From Alteromonas portus (GTDB taxonomy: Bacteria > Pseudomonadota > Gammaproteobacteria > Enterobacterales > Alteromonadaceae), in NCBI RefSeq assembly GCF_005117025.1, contig NZ_SWCO01000007.1, forward strand, positions 1-64,000: a stretch of DNA of 64,000 nucleotides. The letters are read 5' to 3'. This document shows positions 30,998-39,831 of the stretch, in pieces. Both the position numbers and the translations under genes were made by a program. Each line of letters starts with the position of its first letter. Position 1 is the first letter of the stretch. The notes beneath the pieces were generated by a model that did no database searches, was not told where the DNA came from, and saw only the letters and a list, made by a program, of their open reading frames with translations.

Positions 30998-31161
30998 AAT
31001 TCGGCTCCCTAAATTTAAATATTATTGACATGATCAGAACAAGCACTCAAACTTTAGGCTCCTACACCATCGCTAATGAGCAATTGTTCTATGCGTTAAT
31101 AACAATCTTTATCGTCTGAGATTGTTATATTTCTTCTAAGGAGCGCTCATTTGATTGAGCG

Positions 31162-31392
31162 TTATCCTTTTGGAGGAAATGGGTCGCTTCCATAACTACT
31201 CTTTTCTCTAATCTGTCCATTTTTTCCATGAACTAGCATTTCAGAACCCTGATTTTGCGCTATTTGTCTTGCACTACGAATAGCGTCAGTCTGAGTCGAG
31301 AAAACTTCTGTCGCGCGCTGGTTGCCAGCGCCTTTTACAGCCCAACCGTTAACATGGGGCACTACGTGTTGATTTTTACCATTCATATACAC
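31162..31392 (-). CDS. DUF2188 small protein
   Basis: 76 residues: HVVPHVNGWAVKGAGNQRATEVFSTQTDAIRSARQIA, then EMLVHGKNGQIREKSSYGSDPFPP. This is the characteristic DUF2188 fold with its HG-KNGQI signature and C-terminal S-YG-DP. The function is unknown. It is the first gene of the leftward operon; its start lies 30 bp from a 22-bp perfect palindrome shared with the divergent XRE repressor gene. Confidence 0.9.
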   Translation of the reverse strand: MYMNGKNQHVVPHVNGWAVKGAGNQRATEVFSTQTDAIRSARQIAQNQGSEMLVHGKNGQIREKSSYGSDPFPPKG

Positions 31393-31421
31393 ACCTAATA
31401 AAGAAGATAAACAAATACACC

Positions 31422-31491
31422 GTCGTTAGATTAATCTAACGACAAGAAAAAGTAAAGACAAAATATTACACCTATGTTAGATTTATCTTAC
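31422..31491. promoter_or_regulatory. operator region between the cargo operon and the XRE-ImmA genes
   Basis: A 22-bp perfect palindrome (31422-31443) contains TCGTTAGATTAATCTAACGA. A second, degenerate copy of its core, GTTAGATTTATCTTAC, lies at 31476-31491. Such a pair in a divergent gap is typical of an XRE repressor that controls both directions. Confidence 0.75.
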
Positions 31492-31518
31492 CGCGTGAAA
31501 GAATGGAATTTTATAAGA

Positions 31519-31842
31519 ATGTCATTGGGTTCAAAATTAAAAGACTTACGTCTAAGTAAAAGAAAATCTCTACAAGAGGTTGCTAACAGTGTTGGCGCTT
31601 CTAAGCCTCACATATGGGAACTCGAAAGAGGTACATCTAAGAACCCTTCTCTCGAGCTTCTAAAAAATCTAGCAAAATACTATAGTGTTACCATAGACTT
31701 TCTTACAGACGATACTAGTGAAAACGACAGAGTACAGGCATTTGCTCGTAGTATTGCAGAAAAGAACTTATCTGATTCAGATTTGTTAATATTGGATAAC
31801 TTAGCCAAGGAACTGGACAAAAAAAATCGAGATGCAAATTAA
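31519..31842 (+). CDS. XRE family repressor (ImmR-like)
   Basis: 107 residues: an N-terminal HTH (KLKDLRLSKRKSLQEVANSVGASKPHIWELERG) followed by a helical tail. I chose the ATG at 31519 because the frame before it overlaps the degenerate operator copy at 31476-31491. It overlaps the metallopeptidase gene by 11 bp. The pairing matches ImmR/ImmA of ICEBs1, in which the protease cleaves the repressor to induce the element. Confidence 0.88.
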   Translation: MSLGSKLKDLRLSKRKSLQEVANSVGASKPHIWELERGTSKNPSLELLKNLAKYYSVTIDFLTDDTSENDRVQAFARSIAEKNLSDSDLLILDNLAKELDKKNRDAN

Positions 31843-32659
31843 TCTAAATTTATTGGAATTGGCAGATTACGAAACCGCACAAGATATTACCGAAGAGATT
31901 TTCAATCAAAATCCTAATGTAAAATTTCCTATTAATCTTGAGCACATCGCCTCTCAAGTTGGGATTTCTGATATTCAGTACCTTCCTTTAGAGGGAATAG
32001 AGGGGGCTTTAATTGCTAATGATGTTAAATCTGAAGGGATAATTGCGATTAGTGAAAACATTATCCCTACAAAGCGCCGTTTTACCCTTGCCCACGAATT
32101 GGGGCATTTCTTAATACCAAGACATGGTCATAGAATGCAATGCACTGTAAAGGATATGGCTAAGAGAGACGCTCATAACGAATACGTCGATATGGAAGCC
32201 GAAGCAAACCTTTTTGCCTCACTACTCTTGATGCCGCCCAAATTGATTAATGAGCGGCAACTTATTTCTGCAAGTTCTAATATTCAAAATATAGTCGACC
32301 TTAAAAGTACTTTTGACGTTAGTCTTCAGGCTTGTGCAAACAACTACATAAATTTGCATCAGGATCACTTGGCTGTCGTCTACACATATAATCGCACCAT
32401 CTTGTATGGGTTAAACTGCGATTCGAACCCTTTTTGGTTAGTTGCGAACAAAAGCTCAAGCGTTCCAGCCGATAGCCAGCTAGCAAAAATCAACCTTAAC
32501 AGCTCTGAAAAATTCCATAGTAATGAAGTGAGATTGAGCACTTGGTTTTCTGTTAAACAAGAATCTTGTATCGGAAAGACAATCTTAGAAGAAACTTTTG
32601 TTCAGGAGAATGGGTATGCAACTACTCTTTTGAAAGTAATGGATTTAAAAAATACATAA
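31832..32659 (+). CDS. ImmA/IrrE family zinc metallopeptidase
   Basis: 275 residues. RRFTLAHELGHF carries HELGH at 88-92 (two zinc His and the catalytic Glu), and the downstream EAEANLFASLLLMP (about 122-135) supplies the third, glutamate, ligand. An unassigned C-terminal domain follows and may sense a signal. Known ImmA/IrrE proteins cleave partner XRE regulators in response to DNA damage or other cues. It is translationally coupled to the XRE gene. Confidence 0.9.
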   Translation: MQINLNLLELADYETAQDITEEIFNQNPNVKFPINLEHIASQVGISDIQYLPLEGIEGALIANDVKSEGIIAISENIIPTKRRFTLAHELGHFLIPRHGHRMQCTVKDMAKRDAHNEYVDMEAEANLFASLLLMPPKLINERQLISASSNIQNIVDLKSTFDVSLQACANNYINLHQDHLAVVYTYNRTILYGLNCDSNPFWLVANKSSSVPADSQLAKINLNSSEKFHSNEVRLSTWFSVKQESCIGKTILEETFVQENGYATTLLKVMDLKNT

Positions 32660-33133
32660 TTTTGATTGAATTCGTTTCAAACCTTGTTTCTTTTTAGCAA
32701 GCACTGGGGCAGCTAGTCGTTTTGGTTACTCGGTGCTAGAAGTAAATATCTTGACTGTATTGAAATATCGGCATTATTTCTTACTTCAAAACACAGAAAT
32801 TTATGAAGTGTTATTAGCCACACTATCGTTGCTATTCTAACAACATTGATATCGACTCATTTGATACTAAACTTCTGTTGCAGGCAATCGTTCGTAGTCG
32901 GCTTTACTAGCCATGAATATAATCCCCTATCATCTATTTTAACAAAAATTCGAAAAAATAGACGTACCGAAACGTTTCATAATATGATAACAAATCAGGT
33001 TTTAGTAAAACATTTAAGGGGTTGTGTCCACTTCCCCATTAATGAGACAGTGCTGAACCCGACATTACTGGTCCTTTTCTTTTTCAGGGTTAATTAACAG
33101 AACCCCATCGCATGCTGACCACGAAAAGTTCGG
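32660..33133. other. gene-free gap between ImmA-like and tniQ genes
   Basis: This is an AT-rich convergent intergenic stretch. A plus-strand 83-codon frame (32846-33097) has no protein-like composition or ribosome binding site, and I do not count it as a gene. I see no strong hairpin. Confidence 0.5.
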
Positions 33134-34975
33134 TTAAAAACTTACATCATTCCAATCTAAAAGATTACGGACATAGGCATAAATCATCGGTGCATCCACA
33201 AACTGATACCTCTGATACAACTTACTCCTAAGCTTATAGTTTTTATCATGGTCAAAGGGCATAATACCGAGTTCAGCTAGATGTCGATATAAATCCCTGG
33301 GGCTCATCTCAAGGACATTGGCCAGTTTCGCCCCTATAACAAATCGCGTCTTAAACTTGTGGGCAAACTCTAACGGAATCACTCTCTCGTCAGAGTTGTT
33401 GTCAGTCTCGTAGCTCTTGATGAGCTTATGCTTTACTAACTGCGACATGAATTCAGGATGTAATTGCAATTTGCCCGCCATTCTTGTTGCTGAAATGTGG
33501 TGGTCTGGAGTGATCCTTTTAATGAGACTGATTAAATCACGATGACAAAGTACCAGGCCTCTTATACCTAATGCCTCATCGTCTAAGTAAGACAATAAGT
33601 TGCCGACTCTGCATTCTTGCAGAATAGTTAAAAATAAGTTGGGTATATCACCACCGTATTTTTTCATGGCAACAGGTAAAAGAATCGACTTGGGCATCAA
33701 CTTAACTTTCTTTGGCGTAAGACTTTTCAAATATTCGACTATCTCACTTTTTGCAATCCTCCAATGTGAACATCGTCCAGGCTCTGGCGGAACAGCGGAT
33801 AAGAACACTCCGCTGTTACACATTAGCTGCATTTGAGACTTCGTAACCCCAAGTAAAATAGCAGCTTCTGTAGCATTGAGTTGCTCCAGCAAAAAGCTAA
33901 GACGCGTTTCTAAATGGGGACGGTATATCAGTGAAAAGGTTCTCCCGCCTTTTTTCTGTCTATCACAAGCTATTAATCCCTCTTTTGTCGCAAGCCTGAG
34001 TTTGGATACTGCAACTGAATACTCTTTAGATGCTACCTTCAATGGGAGCCAAACGTTCCCATTGATTGTCTCCTCACTGAACAAGCTATTTCTTTTTGTC
34101 GCATAGACACTACGTTTCGTAATTTCTGCTTCTAAAACATCTTTGTACCGTTGAAAGCACGCTTTTTTTGCTTCCTTATAAAAAGATCGGTAAAAGATAG
34201 TGAGTTGGTCAACTTTGTGACCTTTGCCGCCCATCTTTTGCAAAACACCAAGCAAAGCAATAAACATCGCCTTGCCCCCAAGCAAACCGCGAGCGACATC
34301 CTGGAGGGCATCGAGTGCTTGTTGCATACTATTTAATTTTGTACTGGTACCTGTTTTTTTAACATCGTGGTTTGGTGTAAGCCGCGAGAACAAGCTGACT
34401 AGCGATACTCGCTCCTCAAGAGTTAACTCATGGTCAGCCGGCATAAGCTGCTCTCTGTTTTGTTCAGGTACAGCACCGTCCTCAATAAACCGCTGAAGTT
34501 CTAGTAGCTGTTTAGATGCTCTAACAGTACTTTGCACACCGTACGGTGCACCACAAACACACTCGTGAAGTTTAGCTTTGAAGAGGTCTGTGTCTGCACA
34601 ACATGTTGTGCAAACATCCACCAAATTAACCTCATGTTTTACGCATGTTACCGAGGTTTTAAGGTGCCAAGTAGCTCTCCATATTTTATCCTCGCTGATA
34701 CAAATAGGACAAAACCTAGCTTTTTTAACTAAGTGGAAATTCTCTAACTGGAAGATGCGAAGTGCTGCTTCATCTTGCTCAGCCTGTTTTGTCCAATCCT
34801 CTTCGGTAAGGTAGTCGACGAGCTGACTCAAATTTCTTGAAACCCTATCTTCAGCATTTTTGTACAGCCAAGTATGTGAATCATAGTGGTTTAACAAAGC
34901 AAGCCGTTTTAGATAAAACAATGGGGATTCGCCAGCCTCTATCGGCGGGTGTATAGGAGGCTTTTTCAACGTCAT
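33134..34975 (-). CDS. tniQ: TniQ/TnsD-like target-site selector
   Basis: 613 residues, longer than Tn7 TnsD (about 508). The N-terminal TniQ domain starts PPIEAGESPLFYLKRLALLNHY. A zinc-ribbon region follows: CPIC (89-92), C111/H114, CTTC (122-125) and C-x-C further on. The C-terminal half (residues 300-613) has repeated helix-turn-helix-like stretches (LNATEAAILLGVTKSQMQLM, LANVLEMSPRDLYRHLAELG), consistent with sequence-specific DNA binding. It probably directs insertion to the gyrB 3' end, given the location of the element. Its ATG overlaps the tnsC stop by 4 bp. Confidence 0.9.
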   Translation of the reverse strand: MTLKKPPIHPPIEAGESPLFYLKRLALLNHYDSHTWLYKNAEDRVSRNLSQLVDYLTEEDWTKQAEQDEAALRIFQLENFHLVKKARFCPICISEDKIWRATWHLKTSVTCVKHEVNLVDVCTTCCADTDLFKAKLHECVCGAPYGVQSTVRASKQLLELQRFIEDGAVPEQNREQLMPADHELTLEERVSLVSLFSRLTPNHDVKKTGTSTKLNSMQQALDALQDVARGLLGGKAMFIALLGVLQKMGGKGHKVDQLTIFYRSFYKEAKKACFQRYKDVLEAEITKRSVYATKRNSLFSEETINGNVWLPLKVASKEYSVAVSKLRLATKEGLIACDRQKKGGRTFSLIYRPHLETRLSFLLEQLNATEAAILLGVTKSQMQLMCNSGVFLSAVPPEPGRCSHWRIAKSEIVEYLKSLTPKKVKLMPKSILLPVAMKKYGGDIPNLFLTILQECRVGNLLSYLDDEALGIRGLVLCHRDLISLIKRITPDHHISATRMAGKLQLHPEFMSQLVKHKLIKSYETDNNSDERVIPLEFAHKFKTRFVIGAKLANVLEMSPRDLYRHLAELGIMPFDHDKNYKLRSKLYQRYQFVDAPMIYAYVRNLLDWNDVSF

Positions 34976-35946
34976 TTGAAGCCCCCCTTGGTTTGTCGCA
35001 TGGAATCCCGTTCTACTGCATCGTGGAACGGCATGTTCGGCTTATCCAAAAATTCCCAAGTGAATGTATTACTAAATGGATTTTTAGACCTTTTGCATTC
35101 CTGCCAAATCGCTTCGTTGAAGGCTAATTCAAGTGTTTCACTAGTTATCCCCTCATGCCCCATGTCCATTGCGATTTCATAGGCTGTGATCAATATCTTT
35201 GTGACGTAATCAATAATCCCCATCGTCGCAAAATAGAATCTTTTTACTAAGTCCTCAGTTAGCGCAAGAGGACTCTTAGTCGCCAAGCTTTGTTCTAATT
35301 GTAAAATGACACCACCAAAGATTTTGGTGCTTTCTGGATCAGTGATAGAGAAAGGCGGCAGGTACACTTTTTGGCTAAACCGTCTTTGCAGTTGAGTGTT
35401 TATCGAAAGGAGGGTAATACTTCTTTTCAGCCCCATCAAAACGAAACAAACTTTCGAGTCCTCCATAAGTGATTTCAGCCAATCCGAGACTTCTTTTGCT
35501 GTAGACGGTCCGCAGTGGTCAACAAAATGCTGAAGCTCATCCACAATCAGCATCATCACTTTCTTTTCTCTAAACAGGTCCTTTATCCTATTGGTTTTTT
35601 GCGTTGCAGTACCGCGATAGAAATTAGGGTCATCGAGCTCTACTAAAATCGTTTCGGCCATGCTTTTTACAGTGGGCTTGGACGGCGTCTCTACACACAC
35701 AAGTGGCTGTGCTATACACACAGAATCATTCATTGGTGGATATTTGACCTTCAGGTGATTTTTGAGTGTTGTTTTACCTGTACCAGGATCTCCAAGGCAT
35801 AATATATTTTTACTCACGTTCGCAGCAATTTTCGCCCTCAACGCTTTTTCAATTTGTTCAGAGGCTTTTTGATAAGATGGATGAACGACGATAGTGTTTT
35901 TGGTTTTGGCGATATGCTTAAAAATGTTCTCTTCGCTAATCATCAT
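34972..35946 (-). CDS. tnsC: TnsC/TniB AAA+ transposition regulator
   Basis: A 324-residue ATPase linking target selection to the transposase. Walker A is LGDPGTGKTT (51-60) and Walker B is LIVDE (133-137), followed by LQHF and an Arg-finger/sensor region (LQRRFSQKVYLPPF). It resembles TniB and the AAA core of TnsC but is shorter than Tn7 TnsC (about 555), lacking long N- and C-terminal tails. It overlaps tnsB and tniQ by 4 bp each. Confidence 0.93.
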   Translation of the reverse strand: MMISEENIFKHIAKTKNTIVVHPSYQKASEQIEKALRAKIAANVSKNILCLGDPGTGKTTLKNHLKVKYPPMNDSVCIAQPLVCVETPSKPTVKSMAETILVELDDPNFYRGTATQKTNRIKDLFREKKVMMLIVDELQHFVDHCGPSTAKEVSDWLKSLMEDSKVCFVLMGLKRSITLLSINTQLQRRFSQKVYLPPFSITDPESTKIFGGVILQLEQSLATKSPLALTEDLVKRFYFATMGIIDYVTKILITAYEIAMDMGHEGITSETLELAFNEAIWQECKRSKNPFSNTFTWEFLDKPNMPFHDAVERDSMRQTKGGFK

Positions 35947-37889
35947 AGCGCCTCATCCAAGGTAGCTGAAGCGAATTGGACGACATCAAATGACTCAAAA
36001 CTGTCAAACACAGTGTCTTCGAGCGGTGCTGGTTGTAGGCGCTCTTGGGAAGAGCTATTTTGATTAGGTTGCGTGAGTTGTGCCGCCTTTCTTCGTTTCT
36101 TTTGTAATCTATTCGATTTAAGCGATTTGATATCTTCGTTAAGCCTGTAAACGTGCTCCAAGACTGCCTTTTTATTCTGTTCACCCAGCCCCTTGTCGAT
36201 GAGATTTTTTCTTATATGCTTGTGTTGTCTGAGGGATAATCCAGTTGCGTACTCAGGTGTAATACTTGGAACACAAATATAGTCTCCATTTTTATCATCC
36301 AAGACCCATATTCGACCTAAATCTTCAGGATCGGCACGCACAATAACGTCATAGTTATCATGTCTTCTGCATCTTAAGGCTCGCAAGTCTGCCGAGTTGT
36401 AAAACATACTGAAAATCTCAATGCCTTTGTGAGTCAAACGTCTTGTTTCCTCATGTGTCATGCAAAACGCCAGTGCCGCTTCACTTTCGGGTAAAATCGG
36501 GGACACAGACTCAAGCCCTTCGTTCCACATTGCAAGAGGAGTCCTTTTTGTCTTTGTGTGGACTCGGTTGTGGTAGATATCAACAATCCAGCGGGATACA
36601 AAGCTTTTGAGTTCTTTTTCTGTCACACATGCATAATCTTCAGATTTATAGTCTCCTCTTTGCTGTATTGAGCCAAATGTCGTTCCTGGTAAATGATGGC
36701 AAACTTCTCTATTAATAGTTCCCACCATTCTTTCCACAGTGCCTTTGTATCTAGCCTCACCTTTAGGACAAAATTGAAGATTGATACTCAGTTCTGCGCA
36801 TAGTCGTTTAAATGTTTCTGCGTGGAATTCTGAACCATTATCGCAGATGAGATTCACTGGAATACCATACGCAGTCCATTCGCCTGTAACATCATTTAGA
36901 TAGGGTGCATTGCTTTCTTTGGGCAAAATTGCATGGCGTAAAGCCCTCATCACAGCAACTAACGAGGGAGGCTCAAACCCTATGTAAAACCCAAGTATCA
37001 TTCGAGAATACACATCAATTAGCAATGTGATGGTAGCCCGGCCTAGAACAACTCCTGTACCCTCATCAACTAAACAAACGTCAACAGGCGAATGATCAAC
37101 TTCTACTCGCTCTAAAATCATACTTGTCGATGGTCCTGCTCCCGTCGAACGAAAATGCTTGTCTGCGACTTTTTTACCTTGCCGATGTAACATCGTTTGG
37201 TATTGGTCAAGTCCGTTTATTATTCTGTAAAACTGAGCTTTTGAAGGGAATTTGAGTGGCGTCGGTCTCAGCCTGTTGAGAAGCTCTACTTTATGTTCGA
37301 GCAGCCGATAAACATGCGACGGTGTGGGTTTATTATTAGAAAGATACTCCTCTTCAATAATCGCTTTAATTTCATCTATGATTATTGAACCGAAGCGGCG
37401 TGTACCCGCTTTTCCTGGCCTCCTTTTTCGTAGTGACATGATATCGCCACCGGAGCAGTGATATCTTTTCCACCATTTATAAACCGAATCCATCGATGGA
37501 ATTTTTTTTAAGCCGAAAGTTTGGCCTGTCTCAGCTATCACGCTCTGTAAGCCAACAGTCGTAGGCTGTTTCCCAAGTAGTTGTATAGCTTTTTTTATAA
37601 ACTTGAGTCGATAAAAAACGATGTCTCTGTGCTCCGGATCCAAAGATTGCAAGTCTTTACTAAATCTTGCGCTCGGAGTGGAACTAGCATTGACACCTAT
37701 CAAGCTCAATTCTCCCTTAGTGTGAAGTTGCAATAATTCTTCAACGTGTTTGACAATAACGTTCAAGTTTTCAATATTCTCCAAGTACACCTTGTTTTGA
37801 ACCTTGCGAACAATTTTGAAGCTTTTGCTATTCAAAGTCAGGTGCGAACCGGCATGAAAAGATGATACTTTCATCGCTGTTATCCTCAT
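35943..37889 (-). CDS. tnsB: TnsB/TniA DDE transposase
   Basis: A 648-residue retroviral-integrase (rve) transposase that binds the element ends and joins 3' ends to target DNA. The DDE triad is intact: Asp265 (VEVDHSPVD), Asp350 (LICDNGSEFH) and Glu386 (YKGTVERMVG). N-terminal helix-turn-helix regions lie at about 90-240, and a Mu-type C-terminal beta-barrel follows the catalytic core. The first start codon overlaps tnsA by 62 bp; a second Met is five codons later. Confidence 0.95.
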   Translation of the reverse strand: MRITAMKVSSFHAGSHLTLNSKSFKIVRKVQNKVYLENIENLNVIVKHVEELLQLHTKGELSLIGVNASSTPSARFSKDLQSLDPEHRDIVFYRLKFIKKAIQLLGKQPTTVGLQSVIAETGQTFGLKKIPSMDSVYKWWKRYHCSGGDIMSLRKRRPGKAGTRRFGSIIIDEIKAIIEEEYLSNNKPTPSHVYRLLEHKVELLNRLRPTPLKFPSKAQFYRIINGLDQYQTMLHRQGKKVADKHFRSTGAGPSTSMILERVEVDHSPVDVCLVDEGTGVVLGRATITLLIDVYSRMILGFYIGFEPPSLVAVMRALRHAILPKESNAPYLNDVTGEWTAYGIPVNLICDNGSEFHAETFKRLCAELSINLQFCPKGEARYKGTVERMVGTINREVCHHLPGTTFGSIQQRGDYKSEDYACVTEKELKSFVSRWIVDIYHNRVHTKTKRTPLAMWNEGLESVSPILPESEAALAFCMTHEETRRLTHKGIEIFSMFYNSADLRALRCRRHDNYDVIVRADPEDLGRIWVLDDKNGDYICVPSITPEYATGLSLRQHKHIRKNLIDKGLGEQNKKAVLEHVYRLNEDIKSLKSNRLQKKRRKAAQLTQPNQNSSSQERLQPAPLEDTVFDSFESFDVVQFASATLDEAL

Positions 37890-38571
37890 TGGTAAATGTC
37901 ATTGACGTTTCAGACAGGGGTTGACTAAGGTCGACTTGAGCATGTCCATGAGCAATGAATGCAAAAGCTTTAGGCGATGAACCAAGCATCTTCGAAAGTG
38001 CAAAAATAGGCGCTTTACGCTTTTCTTGTAACCACGCCTTCATCCCGCTTACTTCGATATTACTGATTGTTAATTTGCTGTAGTGTTTCAGTATGGTGAG
38101 ATTAGTTTGGAAGTTAGTTACACGTATCTCTCTTTCAGTGAGAACAAAGAAATCCGCTTTTTTCTCTAGCCGAATTATCTCTGAAAACTTCGCTAATTTA
38201 CTTTTCAGACAACCGTCTTTTAGATAGCTTTCCGGTTTGATTTCAACGTATGCCACCCCTCCGCATCTAAAGCTAAGCTTGAAGTCGGGTGTATAGCTGA
38301 CTGATTTACCTTCCTCTTTTAACTCGAATTTTTCTGGTTGTTCGAAATAGGCAACTACTCCTTTTGAAAATTCAAACAGTGCACACGCATCTCTCTCTAG
38401 CTGTGACTCCCAGGCAACAGACCTCTTGTTTTTCCAAGACGCATAGTAACCAACAACCCGACCTTTCGATCGGCTGACAGGCTCTCTGCTTCTTATGTGC
38501 GGTTTAACTGCGTTTTGTCTTGACGCAAGCTGTAACGTTGCCGTCACAGCAAAATCATTAATTTTTCGCAT
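37828..38571 (-). CDS. tnsA: TnsA endonuclease
   Basis: A 247-residue restriction-endonuclease-like subunit that cuts the 5' strands at the transposon ends, allowing cut-and-paste transposition. Catalytic residues correspond to Glu55 or Glu59 (WESQLERD), Asp96 (YTPDF) and Glu110/Lys112 (YVEIKP), the TnsA PD-ExK pattern. The length is similar to Tn7 TnsA (273). It is the first gene of tnsABC-tniQ, with an inverted-repeat leader upstream. A complete TnsA argues that the element moves by excision rather than cointegrate formation. Confidence 0.93.
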   Translation of the reverse strand: MRKINDFAVTATLQLASRQNAVKPHIRSREPVSRSKGRVVGYYASWKNKRSVAWESQLERDACALFEFSKGVVAYFEQPEKFELKEEGKSVSYTPDFKLSFRCGGVAYVEIKPESYLKDGCLKSKLAKFSEIIRLEKKADFFVLTEREIRVTNFQTNLTILKHYSKLTISNIEVSGMKAWLQEKRKAPIFALSKMLGSSPKAFAFIAHGHAQVDLSQPLSETSMTFTNEDNSDESIIFSCRFAPDFE

Positions 38572-38640
38572 GATTATCCCTTACCAATAATGGCAATAAT
38601 TAATTTCTGATTATTGTGATGCTGGAAACAGGGATTTGAC

Positions 38641-38707
38641 GACGAGAGATAGGCGGTACATAATCTTGCTTGCGAGGGTAAGTATTATGTACTTGCTATC
38701 TCTAGTC
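38641..38707. repeat. 24-bp inverted repeat in the tns operon leader
   Basis: Arms 38641-38664 and 38684-38707 match at 20 of 24 positions (cores AGAGATAG and GTACATAAT) around a 19-nt loop. It lies 70 bp upstream of tnsA and 30 bp downstream of the XRE gene on the same strand. It could be an RNA hairpin that terminates or attenuates XRE-to-tnsA read-through, or a DNA operator. No T run follows on either strand. Confidence 0.65.
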
Positions 38708-38738
38708 GGGCCGGCTTCCAGTCGGTCCTGCTAGTTCC

Positions 38739-39116
38739 TCATAAGATACCTCTCTCTGATTTTATTTCGTCTTCTATTTTCAATGCCATTTTCATTAGCT
38801 GTATTTGGCTTGATGTAAGATTACCAACGTAGTCTTTCATCATATACAACAGTTCAAACTCTTCCCTTGATGCATTATTAGGCGCTCTTAGGCTAAAACG
38901 GCTAAGTTCAAGGTCGTTTTTCAGTCGTTCAGTGTCGTTTTGATTTAAACGAAGACAATCAATAATTTTTTCCAGGAGCGCTTCGGAAGGTAACTTGCGG
39001 CTATTTTCTAGCGTGCTTATATAGTTTGCACGAACACCCACCATAGAAGCCAAATCTGTTTGACTCAAGTCTCTATTGCGTCGGAGTGTTTCAAGTGTTT
39101 TGGAAAAAGGGGTCAA
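38739..39116 (-). CDS. XRE family regulator upstream of the tns operon
   Basis: 125 residues. The HTH (TLRRNRDLSQTDLASMVGVRANYISTLENSRKLPSEALLEKI) occupies residues 8-55; a helical, probably dimerising C-terminus follows. It is transcribed towards tnsA with a 168-bp gap holding the inverted repeat, so it may regulate transposition or itself. A palindrome TGTGTATATTAACATACACA lies 105 bp upstream of its start. Confidence 0.85.
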   Translation of the reverse strand: MTPFSKTLETLRRNRDLSQTDLASMVGVRANYISTLENSRKLPSEALLEKIIDCLRLNQNDTERLKNDLELSRFSLRAPNNASREEFELLYMMKDYVGNLTSSQIQLMKMALKIEDEIKSERGIL

Positions 39117-39615
39117 GTGTGCGACTTCAACTGATGGCGTAGTTTAATTTGCACTTATTATATTGGTAATGATCGTCACCGCAATTAGTATTTTTATAAA
39201 CTATTGAATTATAAGCATAATGTGTATATTAACATACACACCCAAATTCACTCGTTAAGATTCAAACTTAGGAATAATATGAATGGTATCTGAAAGGAAC
39301 ATAGGAGTTGTCGCAGTTAATACAATGTTGACTACAGACCGCTCCGCTACTGCAATTCATTCGCAAGCGAGATAAAACGACAACAGTATCGATTTTTAAA
39401 ACACGTTACCGGTTAAGCTAAAAAAGACATTTCGTTAGCAAAAAAATATACACACTAATTTTTTTCAAGATGATGATATGTTTGTTATGAAACATCGAGG
39501 CTATTCTGATAGCCAACCGTGCATAATGTAACTTCAACTCACAAGATGCTAATTAAATATTAAAATCGTGATATGCTCTTTGGTAATGTACAACCAACAC
39601 AACAGAGGCAGAGCC
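39117..39615. promoter_or_regulatory. divergent regulatory gap between the tns-side XRE and hsd genes
   Basis: 499 bp without a gene. It contains the near-perfect palindrome TGTGTATATTAACATACACA (39221-39240) and inverted arms GTTGTCG/CGACAAC (39307-39313 and 39378-39384) enclosing a TCGC-AA-GCGA hairpin. The region must hold the promoters of both flanking regulators. Nothing else is recognised. Confidence 0.45.
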
Positions 39616-39819
39616 ATGATCCGCTGTCACCTCGCCCGAATGATGGGCGAGCACAAGATGCGTATTGCCGATGTAGCCAGAGAAACAGGGTTAAGCCGCG
39701 CAACAGTCACGTTACTGTACAAAGAAACTGCCCAGAAAGTAGATTTGGGTGCGATCGAAAAACTTTGTCAGCTGTTTGAATGCCAGGTTGGTGACTTACT
39801 TGAGATGACACCACAATAA
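39616..39819 (+). CDS. small XRE/HTH regulator of the restriction operon
   Basis: 67 residues, nearly all a Cro/CI-type HTH (HLARMMGEHKMRIADVARETGLSRATVTLLYK). I chose the ATG at 39616, which follows GAGGCAGAG. hsdR starts 12 bp downstream. Such small controllers delay restriction until methylation is established when a restriction system enters a new cell. Confidence 0.85.
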   Translation: MIRCHLARMMGEHKMRIADVARETGLSRATVTLLYKETAQKVDLGAIEKLCQLFECQVGDLLEMTPQ

Positions 39820-39831
39820 ACAAGGAATGTT

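Noticed and set aside
32846..33097. 83-codon frame between ImmA-like and tniQ genes
   Set aside because: No ribosome binding site, odd composition and no resemblance to known proteins.
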